DNA of 64,000 bases from UBA987 sp002292105 (GCA_943846675.1 OX044357.1:2604001-2668000); one strand, 5' to 3'. Shown: positions 50,120 through 59,255, counted from the stretch's first letter. A program made the numbers and translations. Notes: generated from the letters alone by a model not told the origin.

Positions 50120-53100
50120 TCAATCAAATGTTAACTCGAGACCTAAACCTCTGAGCTCGTGAAGCAATACGTTAAATGATTCTGGCAATCCTGGCTCAAC
50201 ACTGTTGTCTCCTTTTACGATTGCCTCATACGTTTTAGCTCTTCCGATAATATCATCCGATTTCACAGTCAAAATCTCACGTAAAATGTTTGACGCACCA
50301 AATGCTTCAAGTGCCCAAACCTCCATCTCACCAAAACGCTGACCACCAAACTGAGCTTTACCACCCAATGGCTGTTGCGTAATTAACGAGTAAGGTCCAA
50401 TAGAACGAGAGTGCATTTTGTCATCAACCATGTGACCTAGCTTCAACATGTAAATGATTCCAACTGTAGTAGGTTGATCGAAACGTTCACCTGTTAATCC
50501 ATTGTATAGATACGTAGAACCGTTTGCAGGAACACCTGCTTTGCTTACGTAGTCTTCAATGTCTTTCTCGGTAGCTCCGTCAAAAATTGGGGTAGCAAAG
50601 TTGATACCTAATTCTTCTCCGGCCCAGCCTAAAACAGTTTCGTAAATCTGTCCCAAGTTCATACGCGATGGTACACCAAGTGGGTTAAGTACGATATCAA
50701 CTGGAGTTCCGTCTTCTAAGAATGGCATATCCGCTTCTGGTACAATACGAGCAACAATACCCTTGTTACCGTGACGACCTGCCATCTTATCTCCTACTTT
50801 AAGTTTTCTCTTTTTAGCCAGATAAACCTTAGCCATTTGCAAAATTCCTGTAGGTAATTCATCCCCTACACTAATTGCGAAATGTTGTCTCTTATAATCT
50901 GTTGTAACTTCATTAATTCGAAGCTTATAGTTGTTCAACGTTTCAGCGATAAGTTCATTTTTCTTATCGTCTGCTGTCCAACCATTATAAGACACAGTAG
51001 CAAAATCGATTTCAGCCAATGCTTTTTGTGTAAATTTAGTTCCCTTAGGAATTACTTCTTCGAAGTATACATTACTTACACCTTGCGACGTTCTACCGTT
51101 CACAATTTTGAAAAGCTTTTCTACCAACGTAGTTTTCAACTTAGCAAGATTTTTATCGTGCTCTGCGTCTAACTTAGCCAGTTTAACTTTATCGTCTGCC
51201 TTAGTGGCTTTATCCTTTTTAACTCTTGTGAAAAGTTTTTTATCGATAACAATACCCTGAGTCGATGGTGAAGCTTTCAAACTAGCGTCTTTCACGTCAC
51301 CTGCTTTATCTCCAAAGATTGCACGCAATAACTTTTCTTCTGGAGAAGGTTCTGACTCGCCCTTTGGTGTAATTTTACCAATTAGGATGTCCCCTTCTTT
51401 AATTCTAGCTCCAATACGAATAAGACCGTTTTCGTCCAAATTCTTTGTTGCCTCTTCACTAACGTTAGGAATATCGTTTGTTAATTCTTCTTCCCCACGT
51501 TTTGTATCTCGAACTTCTAATTCATATTCTACAATATGTACTGAAGTGTAGTAATCGTCTTTAACAACTTTTTCAGATATTACAATCGCATCCTCAAAGT
51601 TGTACCCTTGCCATGGCATAAATGCCACCTTCAAGTTACGTCCTAAAGCCAATTCACCATTGTCGGTTGCATAACCATCACATAAAACTTGACCTTTAAC
51701 AACACGATCGCCTTTCTTCACGATAGGTCGCAAGTTGATACAAGTGTTTTGGTTGGTACGTTGGAATTTAGTTACCGGGTATGACTTCACTTCACCAATG
51801 AAAGACACTGTTCTTTCGTTGTCAGACAAGTCGTATCGTACTCTGATTTCCTTTGCATCAACATATTCAACAACCCCATCGCCTTCAGCGTTAATCAAGT
51901 TTCTTGAATCTTCTGCAATTTTTTGCTCAAGACCTGTACCAACGATTGGTGCTTCAGGTCTTAACAATGGCACGGCTTGACGCTGCATGTTAGATCCCAT
52001 CAGGGCTCTGTTCGCATCATCATGCTCTAAGAAAGGAATCAACGACGCTGCAATCGATACAATCTGATTCGGCGCTACATCCATATAGTGCACCTCTTCA
52101 GGTTTTACGATTGGGAAGTCTCCTTCGTTTCTTGCCTTTATTTCATCGTTTACAAATTTCCCATCCTTACCGATTGGCGCATTTGCTTGTGCGATGATAT
52201 GTGTATCTTCTTCTTCTGCACTTAGGAATATTACGCCGTCTTCAACCTTACCTTTCGTTACTTTTCGGTAAGGTGTTTCGATGAATCCCATGCTATTAAT
52301 CTTCGCATGCACACACAAAGAAGAAATCAAACCAATGTTCGGTCCTTCAGGTGTTTCAATCGTACACAGACGACCATAGTGCGTATAGTGAACGTCACGA
52401 ACCTCGAAACCTGCTCTATCTCTAGATAGACCACCAGGTCCTAAGGCTGACATTCTACGCTTATGCGTAATCTCAGCCAGCGGATTCGTTTGATCCATAA
52501 ACTGAGAAAGTTGGTTTGTACCAAAGAAAGAGTTGATTACAGACGATAGTGTTCGTGCATTAATCAAGTCTGTTGGGGTAAACACTTCGTTGTCACGAAT
52601 ATTCATTCGCTCACGAATTGTTCTTGCCATACGCGCAAGACCAACACCAAACTGAGAATACAATTGCTCACCTACCGTTCTAACACGTCTGTTACTCAAG
52701 TGGTCAATATCATCGACGTCTGTTCTTGAGTTACTCAATTCAATAAGGTATTGAATAATTAAAATGATGTCTTCATTGGTTAATACACGTGTATCCGATG
52801 AAGTATCAAGTTTTAATTTCTTATTGATTCTATAACGTCCTACTTCTCCTAAATCATAACGTTTGTCTGAGAAGAATAATCGGTCAATAATACCACGAGC
52901 TGTTTCTTCATCAGGTGGATCAGTATTTCTCAATTGACGATAGATATGCTCAACAGCTTCTTTTCCACTGTTTGATGTATCTTTTTGAAGCGTATTGTGA
53001 ATGATAGCAAAATCGTTTTTGTTATCAATCTCTTTGCTCAAAATAATTGTCTTAACACCTGAATCGATGATTTCAGCAACATGCTCTTCTTCGATTACCG

Positions 53101-53923
53101 TGTCTCTTTCAATGACAACTTCGTTTCTTTCAATAGAAACAACCTCACCTGTATCCTCATCCACGAAATCCTCAATCCAAGATCGAAGTACTCTCGCAGC
53201 TAATTTTCTGCCAATGCAACGTTTCAACCCAGCCTTAGAAACCTTAACTTCTTCAGCAAGACCAAAGATATCAAGGATGTCCTTATCCGTTTCATAACCG
53301 ATAGAACGTAACAATGTTGTTACAGGAAACTTCTTCTTTCTATCGATATATGCGTACATCACGTTGTTTACGTCTGTAGCAAATTCAATCCAACTACCTT
53401 TAAATGGTATTACTCTCGCAGAGTACAATTTAGTACCATTGGTGTGGTATGATTGTGCAAAGAAAACCCCAGGAGAACGGTGTAACTGAGAAACAATTAC
53501 ACGCTCAGCACCATTAATAATAAAGGTACCTCGAGGCGTCATGTAAGGGATGGTTCCCAAATACACGTCTTGAACTATAGTTTCAAAATCCTCGTGCTCG
53601 ATGTCGTTACACGAAAGCTTTAACTTCGCTTTTAATGGAACGGCATAGGTCAAACCTCGGTCAATGCATTCTGCCATAGTGTATCTTGGCGGATCTACGA
53701 AGTAATCCAAGAATTCTAAAACAAAGATGTTTCGTGAATCCGTGATTGGGAAGTTTTCGCTAAACACTTTAAAGAGCCCTTCATTGGCTCTATCTTCAGA
53801 AGAGGTTTCCAATTGGAAAAACTCCTGAAATGATTGCACTTGAACATCTAAGAAATCAGGATATTTAATGATTTCCGGTATGCGTGCAAAACTTATTCTT
53901 TCTCTTTTTTGAACTGTTGACAA
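50120..53923 (-). CDS. rpoB: DNA-directed RNA polymerase subunit beta
   Basis: The protein has 1267 residues. The frame can only start at TTG 53923: the in-frame TAA five codons upstream and the lack of an ATG before residue 70 or so leave no other choice that keeps the conserved 'RISFARIPEIIKYPDFLDVQ' start. Landmarks: 'FFGTNQLSQFMDQTNPLAEITHKRRMSALGPGG' (rifampicin region), 'AFMPWQGYNFEDAI', 'GRHGNKGIV' and the C-terminal 'RFGEMEVWALEAFGAS'. A hairpin separates it from rplL. Confidence 0.99.
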   Translation of the reverse strand: MSTVQKRERISFARIPEIIKYPDFLDVQVQSFQEFFQLETSSEDRANEGLFKVFSENFPITDSRNIFVLEFLDYFVDPPRYTMAECIDRGLTYAVPLKAKLKLSCNDIEHEDFETIVQDVYLGTIPYMTPRGTFIINGAERVIVSQLHRSPGVFFAQSYHTNGTKLYSARVIPFKGSWIEFATDVNNVMYAYIDRKKKFPVTTLLRSIGYETDKDILDIFGLAEEVKVSKAGLKRCIGRKLAARVLRSWIEDFVDEDTGEVVSIERNEVVIERDTVIEEEHVAEIIDSGVKTIILSKEIDNKNDFAIIHNTLQKDTSNSGKEAVEHIYRQLRNTDPPDEETARGIIDRLFFSDKRYDLGEVGRYRINKKLKLDTSSDTRVLTNEDIILIIQYLIELSNSRTDVDDIDHLSNRRVRTVGEQLYSQFGVGLARMARTIRERMNIRDNEVFTPTDLINARTLSSVINSFFGTNQLSQFMDQTNPLAEITHKRRMSALGPGGLSRDRAGFEVRDVHYTHYGRLCTIETPEGPNIGLISSLCVHAKINSMGFIETPYRKVTKGKVEDGVIFLSAEEEDTHIIAQANAPIGKDGKFVNDEIKARNEGDFPIVKPEEVHYMDVAPNQIVSIAASLIPFLEHDDANRALMGSNMQRQAVPLLRPEAPIVGTGLEQKIAEDSRNLINAEGDGVVEYVDAKEIRVRYDLSDNERTVSFIGEVKSYPVTKFQRTNQNTCINLRPIVKKGDRVVKGQVLCDGYATDNGELALGRNLKVAFMPWQGYNFEDAIVISEKVVKDDYYTSVHIVEYELEVRDTKRGEEELTNDIPNVSEEATKNLDENGLIRIGARIKEGDILIGKITPKGESEPSPEEKLLRAIFGDKAGDVKDASLKASPSTQGIVIDKKLFTRVKKDKATKADDKVKLAKLDAEHDKNLAKLKTTLVEKLFKIVNGRTSQGVSNVYFEEVIPKGTKFTQKALAEIDFATVSYNGWTADDKKNELIAETLNNYKLRINEVTTDYKRQHFAISVGDELPTGILQMAKVYLAKKRKLKVGDKMAGRHGNKGIVARIVPEADMPFLEDGTPVDIVLNPLGVPSRMNLGQIYETVLGWAGEELGINFATPIFDGATEKDIEDYVSKAGVPANGSTYLYNGLTGERFDQPTTVGIIYMLKLGHMVDDKMHSRSIGPYSLITQQPLGGKAQFGGQRFGEMEVWALEAFGASNILREILTVKSDDIIGRAKTYEAIVKGDNSVEPGLPESFNVLLHELRGLGLELTFD

Positions 53924-53980
53924 GGTTATAATTATTTAGGGGTTAGTGCGTAAAAAAAACACAAGTGCGTTCAAACACAG

Positions 53981-54009
53981 ATAGACCCGCAGATTTCTCT
54001 GGGGTCTAT
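53981..54009 (-). promoter_or_regulatory. Hairpin between rplL and rpoB, candidate attenuator or processing site
   Basis: On the plus strand ATAGACCC-G-CAGA pairs with TCTG-GGGTCTAT (one bulged base, 4-base loop). It lies 20 bp after the rplL stop and 58 bp before the rpoB start and has no U-tract, so it is more likely a partial attenuator or RNase target than a terminator. Confidence 0.6.
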
Positions 54010-54029
54010 TGCGTTAATAAATTGTAATC

Positions 54030-54410
54030 TTACTTGATTTCAACTTCAGCTCCTGCTTCTTCAAGTTTAGCCTTCAAAGCATCTGCTTCGTCTTTAGCTA
54101 CGTTTTCCTTGATTTCTTTTGGAGCTGAGTCAACTATTTCTTTTGCTTCTTTCAAGCCTAAACCTGTAAGTTCTTTTACAGCTTTAACTACTTGAAGCTT
54201 CGCTGCGCCTGCAGATTTCAATATAACAGTAAATTCTGTTTGTTCTTCGCCTCCTGCTGCTGCACCGTCACCTGCTGGTCCTGCAACCGCAACTGCTGCT
54301 GCCGCTGCTGGCTCAATACCATACTCATCTTTTAAGATGTCAGCTAATTCGTTTACCTCTTTTACGGTAAGATTTACTAACTGTTCTGCAAATTCTTTTA
54401 AGTCTGCCAT
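54030..54410 (-). CDS. rplL: 50S ribosomal protein bL12 (L7/L12)
   Basis: The protein has 126 residues: N-terminal dimer helix 'DLKEFAEQLVNLTVKEVNELADILKDEYGIEP', Ala/Gly hinge (about 34-56) and globular domain 'EFTVILKSAGAAKLQVVKAVKELTGLGLKEAKEIVDSAPK'. It forms the ribosomal stalk that recruits translation factors. It follows rplJ by 32 bp. Confidence 0.99.
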   Translation of the reverse strand: MADLKEFAEQLVNLTVKEVNELADILKDEYGIEPAAAAAVAVAGPAGDGAAAGGEEQTEFTVILKSAGAAKLQVVKAVKELTGLGLKEAKEIVDSAPKEIKENVAKDEADALKAKLEEAGAEVEIK

Positions 54411-54442
54411 TTTTCGTTAACTTTTTAAAGTTTTTGTTTTAA

Positions 54443-54964
54443 TTAATTTTCTTTTTCGGATAAAGTTTTAAGAAGTCCTGATAAAGTTGATCCACCAGAT
54501 TTAAGTGATGAAATAACATTTTTAGCAGGCGATTGAAGTAATCCGATAATCTCCCCAATCAAATCTTCTTTTGATTTGTACTTCGATAAGTTGTCTAGTT
54601 GGTCATCACCAATGTAGACTGCGCTATCTAGGTATGCACCCTTTAACACTGGCCTTTTGCCCTTCTTTCGGAAGTCTTTAATGGCAATAGCTGGTGCTTT
54701 TGGATTGGAAGCGAATAAGAGTGCGGTTGTCCCTTTAAGGGTATCAGTAAGTTCACCCCAGTCTTTTTCGGCTCTCACTAATGCCTGTCTGATAAGGGTG
54801 TTCTTTGCTACTTGCATTTTTACTCCATTTTTATGAAGTAAGCGTCTCAGATCATTGTTCGTATTGGCTGTCAATTCTGAACTATCTGTAACGTAGATAA
54901 ACTCGTAGTTGTTTAAACTATCTACAAGTTGATCAATCACTATTTGTTTTTCTTCTCGTGTCAT
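54443..54964 (-). CDS. rplJ: 50S ribosomal protein uL10
   Basis: The protein has 173 residues. Starts 'MTREEKQIVIDQLVDSL'; 'LRRLLHKNGVKMQVAKNTLIRQAL' is the rRNA-binding part and the end 'SLKSGGSTLSGLLKTLSEKEN' is the bL12-binding helix. It anchors the stalk dimers to 23S rRNA. rplA lies 17 bp upstream. Confidence 0.98.
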   Translation of the reverse strand: MTREEKQIVIDQLVDSLNNYEFIYVTDSSELTANTNNDLRRLLHKNGVKMQVAKNTLIRQALVRAEKDWGELTDTLKGTTALLFASNPKAPAIAIKDFRKKGKRPVLKGAYLDSAVYIGDDQLDNLSKYKSKEDLIGEIIGLLQSPAKNVISSLKSGGSTLSGLLKTLSEKEN

Positions 54965-54981
54965 TTTCGTTCTCTTTACAA

Positions 54982-55680
54982 TTAAATTCCCGGAATGGTA
55001 TTCACGTCCACTTTAATTCCAGGACTCATCGTACTGGAGATAGTGATTGATTGAAAATATGTTCCTTTAGCAGCCGATGGTTTCAATCGGTGCAAGGTTT
55101 GAATAAACTCAAGTGCGTTTTCATTAATTTTATCCGCATCGAAAGAGGATTTACCCACTGAACTGTGGATGATACCGGCTTTGTCAACTTTAAAATCAAT
55201 TTTACCTGCTTTTACCTCAGTTACTGCTTTACCAATTTCCATAGTTACAGTTCCTGACTTTGGATTAGGCATTAAGTTTCTTGGTCCTAAGATTCGTCCT
55301 AAACGACCTAGTTTACCCATTACACTTGGTTGTGTGATAATCACATCAACGTCTACCCAACCACCTTGGATTTTTTCGATGAACTCATCTAATCCTACAT
55401 GATCAGCGCCAGCCGCTTTGGCTTCTTCTTCTTTGTCAGGATTACACAAAACAAGAACGCGAACGTTTTTACCTGTTCCATGAGGTAAAGAAGCAACGCC
55501 TCTAACCATTTGATTGGCTTGACGTGGATCTACACCTAATTTTACATCTAAATCAACAGATGAATCAAACTTAGTGAAGGTTACTTGTTTCACTAAATCA
55601 GATGCCTCGCTTAGAGAGTAAAGTTTGTCTTTCTCAACTTTTGCAAGGGCTTCTTTTCTTTTTTTAGAAATTTTTCCCAT
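54982..55680 (-). CDS. rplA: 50S ribosomal protein uL1
   Basis: The protein has 232 residues. 'FDSSVDLDVKLGVDPRQANQMVRGVASLPHGTGK', 'MGKLGRLGRILGPRNLMPNPKSGTV' and the final 'SPGIKVDVNTIPGI' are diagnostic. It forms the L1 stalk and in other bacteria represses its own operon; I did not verify a mimic site in the rplK leader. Confidence 0.99.
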   Translation of the reverse strand: MGKISKKRKEALAKVEKDKLYSLSEASDLVKQVTFTKFDSSVDLDVKLGVDPRQANQMVRGVASLPHGTGKNVRVLVLCNPDKEEEAKAAGADHVGLDEFIEKIQGGWVDVDVIITQPSVMGKLGRLGRILGPRNLMPNPKSGTVTMEIGKAVTEVKAGKIDFKVDKAGIIHSSVGKSSFDADKINENALEFIQTLHRLKPSAAKGTYFQSITISSTMSPGIKVDVNTIPGI

Positions 55681-55699
55681 TAATGTTATCGATTAACTT

Positions 55700-56143
55700 T
55701 TAGTTATCTGCCGGAAACTGTCCGGTCACAGTAATACCCATACTTCTTGCTGTACCTGCTACCATGCGCATTGCAGAAGTAACTTCAAAAGCGTTTAAGT
55801 CAGGCATTTTAGCTTCAGCTATTTCTTTTACTTGAGCCCAAGTAACTTTCGCTACTTTAACTCTGTTCGGCTCAGCAGATCCACTCTTAATCTTGCTTGC
55901 TTCTAACAATTGAGAAGCTACAGGAGGAGTTTTAATGATGAAGTCGAATGACTTGTCTTGATACACAGTAATAACAACTGGTAAAACCTTACCTGCTTTA
56001 TCCTGAGTTCTTGCATTGAATTGCTTACAAAAGTCAACAATATTAACCCCTTTCGCTCCAAGAGCAGGACCAATTGGAGGTGCTGGATTAGCTGCACCAC
56101 CTCTAACTTGTAACTTTACGTAACCTGTAATTTCCTTTGCCAT
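55700..56143 (-). CDS. rplK: 50S ribosomal protein uL11
   Basis: The protein has 147 residues: 'VKLQVRGGAANPAPPIGPALGAKGVNIVDFCKQFN' (N-terminal Pro-rich hinge) and 'MVAGTARSMGITVTG' near the end. It binds the GTPase-associated region of 23S rRNA. It starts 4 bp after the nusG stop. Confidence 0.99.
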   Translation of the reverse strand: MAKEITGYVKLQVRGGAANPAPPIGPALGAKGVNIVDFCKQFNARTQDKAGKVLPVVITVYQDKSFDFIIKTPPVASQLLEASKIKSGSAEPNRVKVAKVTWAQVKEIAEAKMPDLNAFEVTSAMRMVAGTARSMGITVTGQFPADN

Positions 56144-56147
56144 TGTA

Positions 56148-56699
56148 TTATTCTTTTTCTACTTGAACGTAGTTCAGTTCTAGTGGCGTTTTTCTTCCGA
56201 AAATCTTCACCATCACTTTTAATTTTTTCTTTTCTTCGTTGACCTCTTCAATAATTCCATTGAATCCACTGAAAGGGCCATCGTTCACTTTAACCATTTC
56301 GCCAACAATAAACGGTTCGATCATGCTTTCGCCACTTTCGTTGGCTTCATCAACCTGACCTAAAATTCGGTTCATTTCTGATTTTCTTACTGGGATAGGC
56401 GTTCCTTGCTCATCTCCTAAAAATCCTACAACCCCATTTATGCCTTTAATAGTAGGTAGAACCTCTCCTACTAAGTTGGCGTTTACATAAATGTATCCTG
56501 GGTAAAAATTCTTTTCTCTAGAGGTTTTCTTTCCGTTTCGGATTTCATACACCTTAGTCGTTGGAATCAAGATTTGAGGAACGTATTGCGTAAGCTTTTC
56601 GAAATCGAGTTCAGACTCAATCATTGCCTTAACCTTTTTTTCTTGGCCGGTGATTGCTCTAACTACGTACCACTTAAATTCGCTTGTCGCTTGTTCCAT
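56148..56699 (-). CDS. nusG: Transcription termination/antitermination factor NusG
   Basis: The protein has 183 residues. NGN domain (1-115: 'WYVVRAITGQEKKVKAMIE', 'NFYPGYIYVNANL', 'GVVGFLGDE') and KOW domain (about 128-180: 'FIVGEMVKVNDGPFSGFNGIIEEV'). It binds polymerase and couples transcription to translation or Rho. It lies 28 bp downstream of secE, as in most bacteria. Confidence 0.98.
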   Translation of the reverse strand: MEQATSEFKWYVVRAITGQEKKVKAMIESELDFEKLTQYVPQILIPTTKVYEIRNGKKTSREKNFYPGYIYVNANLVGEVLPTIKGINGVVGFLGDEQGTPIPVRKSEMNRILGQVDEANESGESMIEPFIVGEMVKVNDGPFSGFNGIIEEVNEEKKKLKVMVKIFGRKTPLELNYVQVEKE

Positions 56700-56727
56700 G
56701 ATTCTAACCCTCTAAGATTTCTAATTA

Positions 56728-56919
56728 CTAGATTAACTTGTATAAGAAATTTGTAATGAAGTCAAAGCCTTTATCAAGGATATAAATAGCCAATGCGAAA
56801 ATGATTGATGCTACCAATACGATGATTGTGGATTGAACTAAATCATCCCAACTTGGCCATGTTACTTTGTTTACGAGTTCGTCGTAAGTAACATTCCACA
56901 AATTTTTAAGTTTACCCAT
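56728..56919 (-). CDS. secE: Preprotein translocase subunit SecE
   Basis: The protein has 63 residues from ATG 56919. An upstream in-frame start is rejected because it lies in the tRNA-Trp 3' region. 'YDELVNKVTWPSWDDLVQSTIIVLVASIIFALAIYILDKG' is the conserved amphipathic helix and single transmembrane helix. It is part of the SecYEG channel. It follows tRNA-Trp by 33 bp. Confidence 0.95.
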   Translation of the reverse strand: MGKLKNLWNVTYDELVNKVTWPSWDDLVQSTIIVLVASIIFALAIYILDKGFDFITNFLYKLI

Positions 56920-56952
56920 TTTATTACTTCTTTTGGTAAGAAACCTTTGCTG

Positions 56953-57025
56953 CAGGAGAGACAGGGATCGAACCTGCAACTTGCGGTTTTGGAGACCGCT
57001 GCTCTACCAATTGAACTACTCTCCT
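56953..57025 (-). tRNA. trnW: tRNA-Trp (CCA)
   Basis: A 73-nt cloverleaf with acceptor AGGAGAG/CTCTCCT, discriminator G, anticodon CCA in loop TCTCCAAAA and T-arm GGTTCGATCC. CCA at the 3' end is not encoded. It lies between tuf and secE. Confidence 0.95.
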
Positions 57026-57082
57026 ATAATCATGTAGCCGGCAATAAAAATTGCCAGCTACTTGATATATATTATTTTATTA

Positions 57083-58270
57083 TTAATCTAAAATCTCAGT
57101 AACCTGTCCAGCACCAACTGTACGGCCACCTTCACGGATTGCAAATTTCAATCCTTTTTCCATCGCTACTTTGTTGATTAAGTCAACAGTGATCGTTACG
57201 TTATCACCTGGCATAACCATTTCAGTACCTTCTGGCAACTTGATTTCTCCAGTTACGTCAGTTGTTCTTAAGTAGAACTGTGGACGGTATTTGTTAAAGA
57301 ATGGAGTGTGACGTCCACCTTCTTCTTTCGACAATACATAAACCTCAGCCTTGAACTTCATGTGTGGAGTTACTGAACCTGGCTTAACGATAACCATACC
57401 TCTTTTGATGTCGGTTTTCTCAACACCTCTTAATAAGATACCTGCGTTATCACCTGCTTCACCTCTGTCTAGTAATTTTCTAAACATCTCAACCCCAGTA
57501 CATGTAGATGCCATTTTCTCAGCACCCATACCGATGATTTCAACTGGATCACCAACGTTGATTGTTCCTCTTTCGATTCTACCCGTAGCAACAGTACCAC
57601 GACCAGTAATAGAGAATACATCCTCAACTGGCATCAAGAAATCTTGATCAACCAATCTTGGAGGAATTGGAATCCATGAGTCAACCGCTTCCATCAATTC
57701 GTTAATGGTAGACACCCACTTATCTTCTCCATTCAATCCACCTAATGCAGATCCTTGGATGATTGGTGTGTTGTCAGCATCGAATCCGTAGAAATCAAGA
57801 AGTTCTCTGATTTCCATTTCAACTAACTCTAATAATTCTTCGTCGTCGACCATGTCAACTTTGTTCATAAAGATAACCAAACGAGGTACACCAACCTGAC
57901 GTGCAAGAAGGATGTGTTCCTTTGTTTGTGGCATAGGACCATCTGTAGCCGCAACTACAAGAATAGCACCGTCCATTTGCGCCGCACCCGTAACCATGTT
58001 CTTTACATAATCCGCGTGACCAGGACAATCTACGTGAGCGTAGTGTCTGTTCTCTGTTTGATACTCAATGTGAGCTGTATTAATCGTAATACCTCTTTCT
58101 TTTTCCTCTGGAGCAGAGTCAATAGCAGCAAAATCTTGCTTGTCAGCAAGGCCTGCATTAGATAATACGCTAGAAATAGCAGCTGTTAAAGTTGTTTTAC
58201 CGTGGTCAACGTGACCAATGGTTCCAATGTTTACGTGTGGTTTGGAACGGTCGAATGTTTCTTTAGCCAT
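57083..58270 (-). CDS. tuf: Elongation factor Tu
   Basis: The protein has 395 residues. G1 is GHVDHGKT (19-26), then 'DCPGHADYVKNM' (G3), 'NKVDM' (G4) and 'GSALGG' (G5); domains 2 and 3 end in 'FAIREGGRTVGAGQVTEILD'. It delivers aminoacyl-tRNA to the ribosome. Flanked by four tRNA genes upstream and one downstream, probably in one primary transcript. Confidence 0.99.
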   Translation of the reverse strand: MAKETFDRSKPHVNIGTIGHVDHGKTTLTAAISSVLSNAGLADKQDFAAIDSAPEEKERGITINTAHIEYQTENRHYAHVDCPGHADYVKNMVTGAAQMDGAILVVAATDGPMPQTKEHILLARQVGVPRLVIFMNKVDMVDDEELLELVEMEIRELLDFYGFDADNTPIIQGSALGGLNGEDKWVSTINELMEAVDSWIPIPPRLVDQDFLMPVEDVFSITGRGTVATGRIERGTINVGDPVEIIGMGAEKMASTCTGVEMFRKLLDRGEAGDNAGILLRGVEKTDIKRGMVIVKPGSVTPHMKFKAEVYVLSKEEGGRHTPFFNKYRPQFYLRTTDVTGEIKLPEGTEMVMPGDNVTITVDLINKVAMEKGLKFAIREGGRTVGAGQVTEILD

Positions 58271-58356
58271 GACTTAAAATAAATTACTTTTTAAAATTTT
58301 TTTTTAAACTTTTTTCCTTTGAGGATTATTTAAACATTTTTTGCTGCGCTACTCAG

Positions 58357-58428
58357 AGCCAACGATGGGAATTGAACCCACGACCTCTTCCTTACCAAGG
58401 AAACGCTCTACCCCTGAGCTACGTCGGC
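58357..58428 (-). tRNA. trnT: tRNA-Thr (GGT)
   Basis: A 72-nt cloverleaf with acceptor GCCGACG/CGTTGGC (one G-U), D-arm AGCTCAGGGGTAGAGC, anticodon GGT and T-loop GGTTCAATTCC. CCA is not encoded. Last of four tRNAs before tuf. Confidence 0.95.
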
Positions 58429-58483
58429 TTATTGTAAGCCAACTTTGTCAGACAACGCCTGAGTTACATCGGCAACAACAGTG

Positions 58484-58556
58484 AGCGGGAGACGAGGCTC
58501 GAACCCGCGACCTACAGCTTGGAAGGCTGTCGCTCTACCAACTGAGCTACTCCCGC
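58484..58556 (-). tRNA. trnG: tRNA-Gly (TCC)
   Basis: A 73-nt cloverleaf with acceptor GCGGGAG/CTCCCGC, anticodon loop CTTCCAA giving TCC, and T-arm GGTTCGAGCC. Third in the tRNA array. Confidence 0.95.
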
Positions 58557-58632
58557 ATGTATGCCTCTGCTAATCGATCTTCAAAAAAGAAATCCTCATT
58601 AACTTTTTTGACATTTCAAATAACAAATGCAG

Positions 58633-58713
58633 TGGGGAGGGTAGGATTCGAACCTACGTAGCCGAAGCAACGGATTTACAGTCCGTCCCATTTGACCGCT
58701 CTGGTACCTCCCC
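58633..58713 (-). tRNA. trnY: tRNA-Tyr (GTA)
   Basis: An 81-nt class II tRNA with acceptor GGGGAGG/CCTCCCC, anticodon GTA in loop CTGTAAA and a long variable arm (around GCTTCGGCTAC). Discriminator A. Second in the array. Confidence 0.95.
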
Positions 58714-58730
58714 AGAACAATAAAAAAAAG

Positions 58731-58803
58731 AGCCGCCTATTGGACTCGAACCAACGACCGGCTGATTACAAATCAGCTGCTCTACCAACTGAGCTAAGGC
58801 GGC
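58731..58803 (-). tRNA. trnT: tRNA-Thr (TGT)
   Basis: A 73-nt cloverleaf with acceptor GCCGCCT/AGGCGGC, anticodon TGT in loop TTTGTAA and T-arm TTGGTTCGAGTCCAA. First in the array, about 70 nt after the predicted transcription start. Confidence 0.95.
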
Positions 58804-58831
58804 TTTTTATCCTAAAAAATTCGTTCCAATT

Positions 58832-58851
58832 CTCGCTATCATTTAAGCGAG
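58832..58851 (-). other. Hairpin in the leader of the tRNA-tuf transcript
   Basis: CTCGCT and AGCGAG form a 6-bp stem with an 8-base loop, between the promoter and tRNA-Thr(TGT). It may serve as a processing or stability element of the 5' leader. Confidence 0.45.
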
Positions 58852-58876
58852 CCTTTCCCGTCATTTTTAGGGTTGG

Positions 58877-58907
58877 CAAAAGTACATTTAATTTAAATTG
58901 TTTTCAA
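58877..58907 (-). promoter_or_regulatory. Full promoter for the tRNA-tuf operon
   Basis: On the minus strand TTG, 20 bases, TACTTTTG: both elements match the Bacteroidota consensus at the proper spacing. It lies in the 122-bp gap between hpf and tRNA-Thr(TGT). Predicted start near 58872. This is one of the best promoters in the window and fits the heavily expressed stable-RNA operon. Confidence 0.8.
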
Positions 58908-58925
58908 AAGATTTTTGAAAATATT

Positions 58926-59228
58926 TTAAGAAGTTGAAGCAAGTCGTTCTTTATACTTTTTAATCTGAACTTTTAATGCATCAACTGCGTGGTCTGTAGC
59001 TGCTTCAAAGCTCCGTGATGTTTGGGTTTTAAACAAGCTCTGATTCTGGACGTTTACTTTTATTTCAACCGTTTTATTATCCTTCAAACGATTGTTCTCA
59101 ACTTTTAAAAAAACTTGTGAATCCACGATTGCATCACTAAACTGTTCTAACTTAGAAAGTTTTTTTTCTATATACTCAACTAATTTATGATCTGCTTTAA
59201 AATGGATTGACTGAATTTCAACGTGCAT
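58926..59228 (-). CDS. hpf: Ribosome hibernation promoting factor, short HPF/RaiA type
   Basis: The protein has 100 residues. 'MHVEIQSIHFKADHKLVEYIEKKLSKLEQF' and 'VEIKVNVQNQSLFKTQTSRSFEAATDHAVDALKVQIKKYKERL' show the beta-alpha-beta-beta-beta-alpha fold of the family. The short form lacks the C-terminal dimerisation domain. It binds the 30S decoding centre in resting cells. It is 27 bp downstream of the recombinase gene. Confidence 0.93.
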   Translation of the reverse strand: MHVEIQSIHFKADHKLVEYIEKKLSKLEQFSDAIVDSQVFLKVENNRLKDNKTVEIKVNVQNQSLFKTQTSRSFEAATDHAVDALKVQIKKYKERLASTS

Positions 59229-59255
59229 ACTGTATTTTGTTTTAGGGTTTAACTT

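Noticed and set aside
56920..56979. Longer SecE start upstream
   Set aside because: It would extend translation into the tRNA-Trp gene; the family starts at MGKLKNLW.
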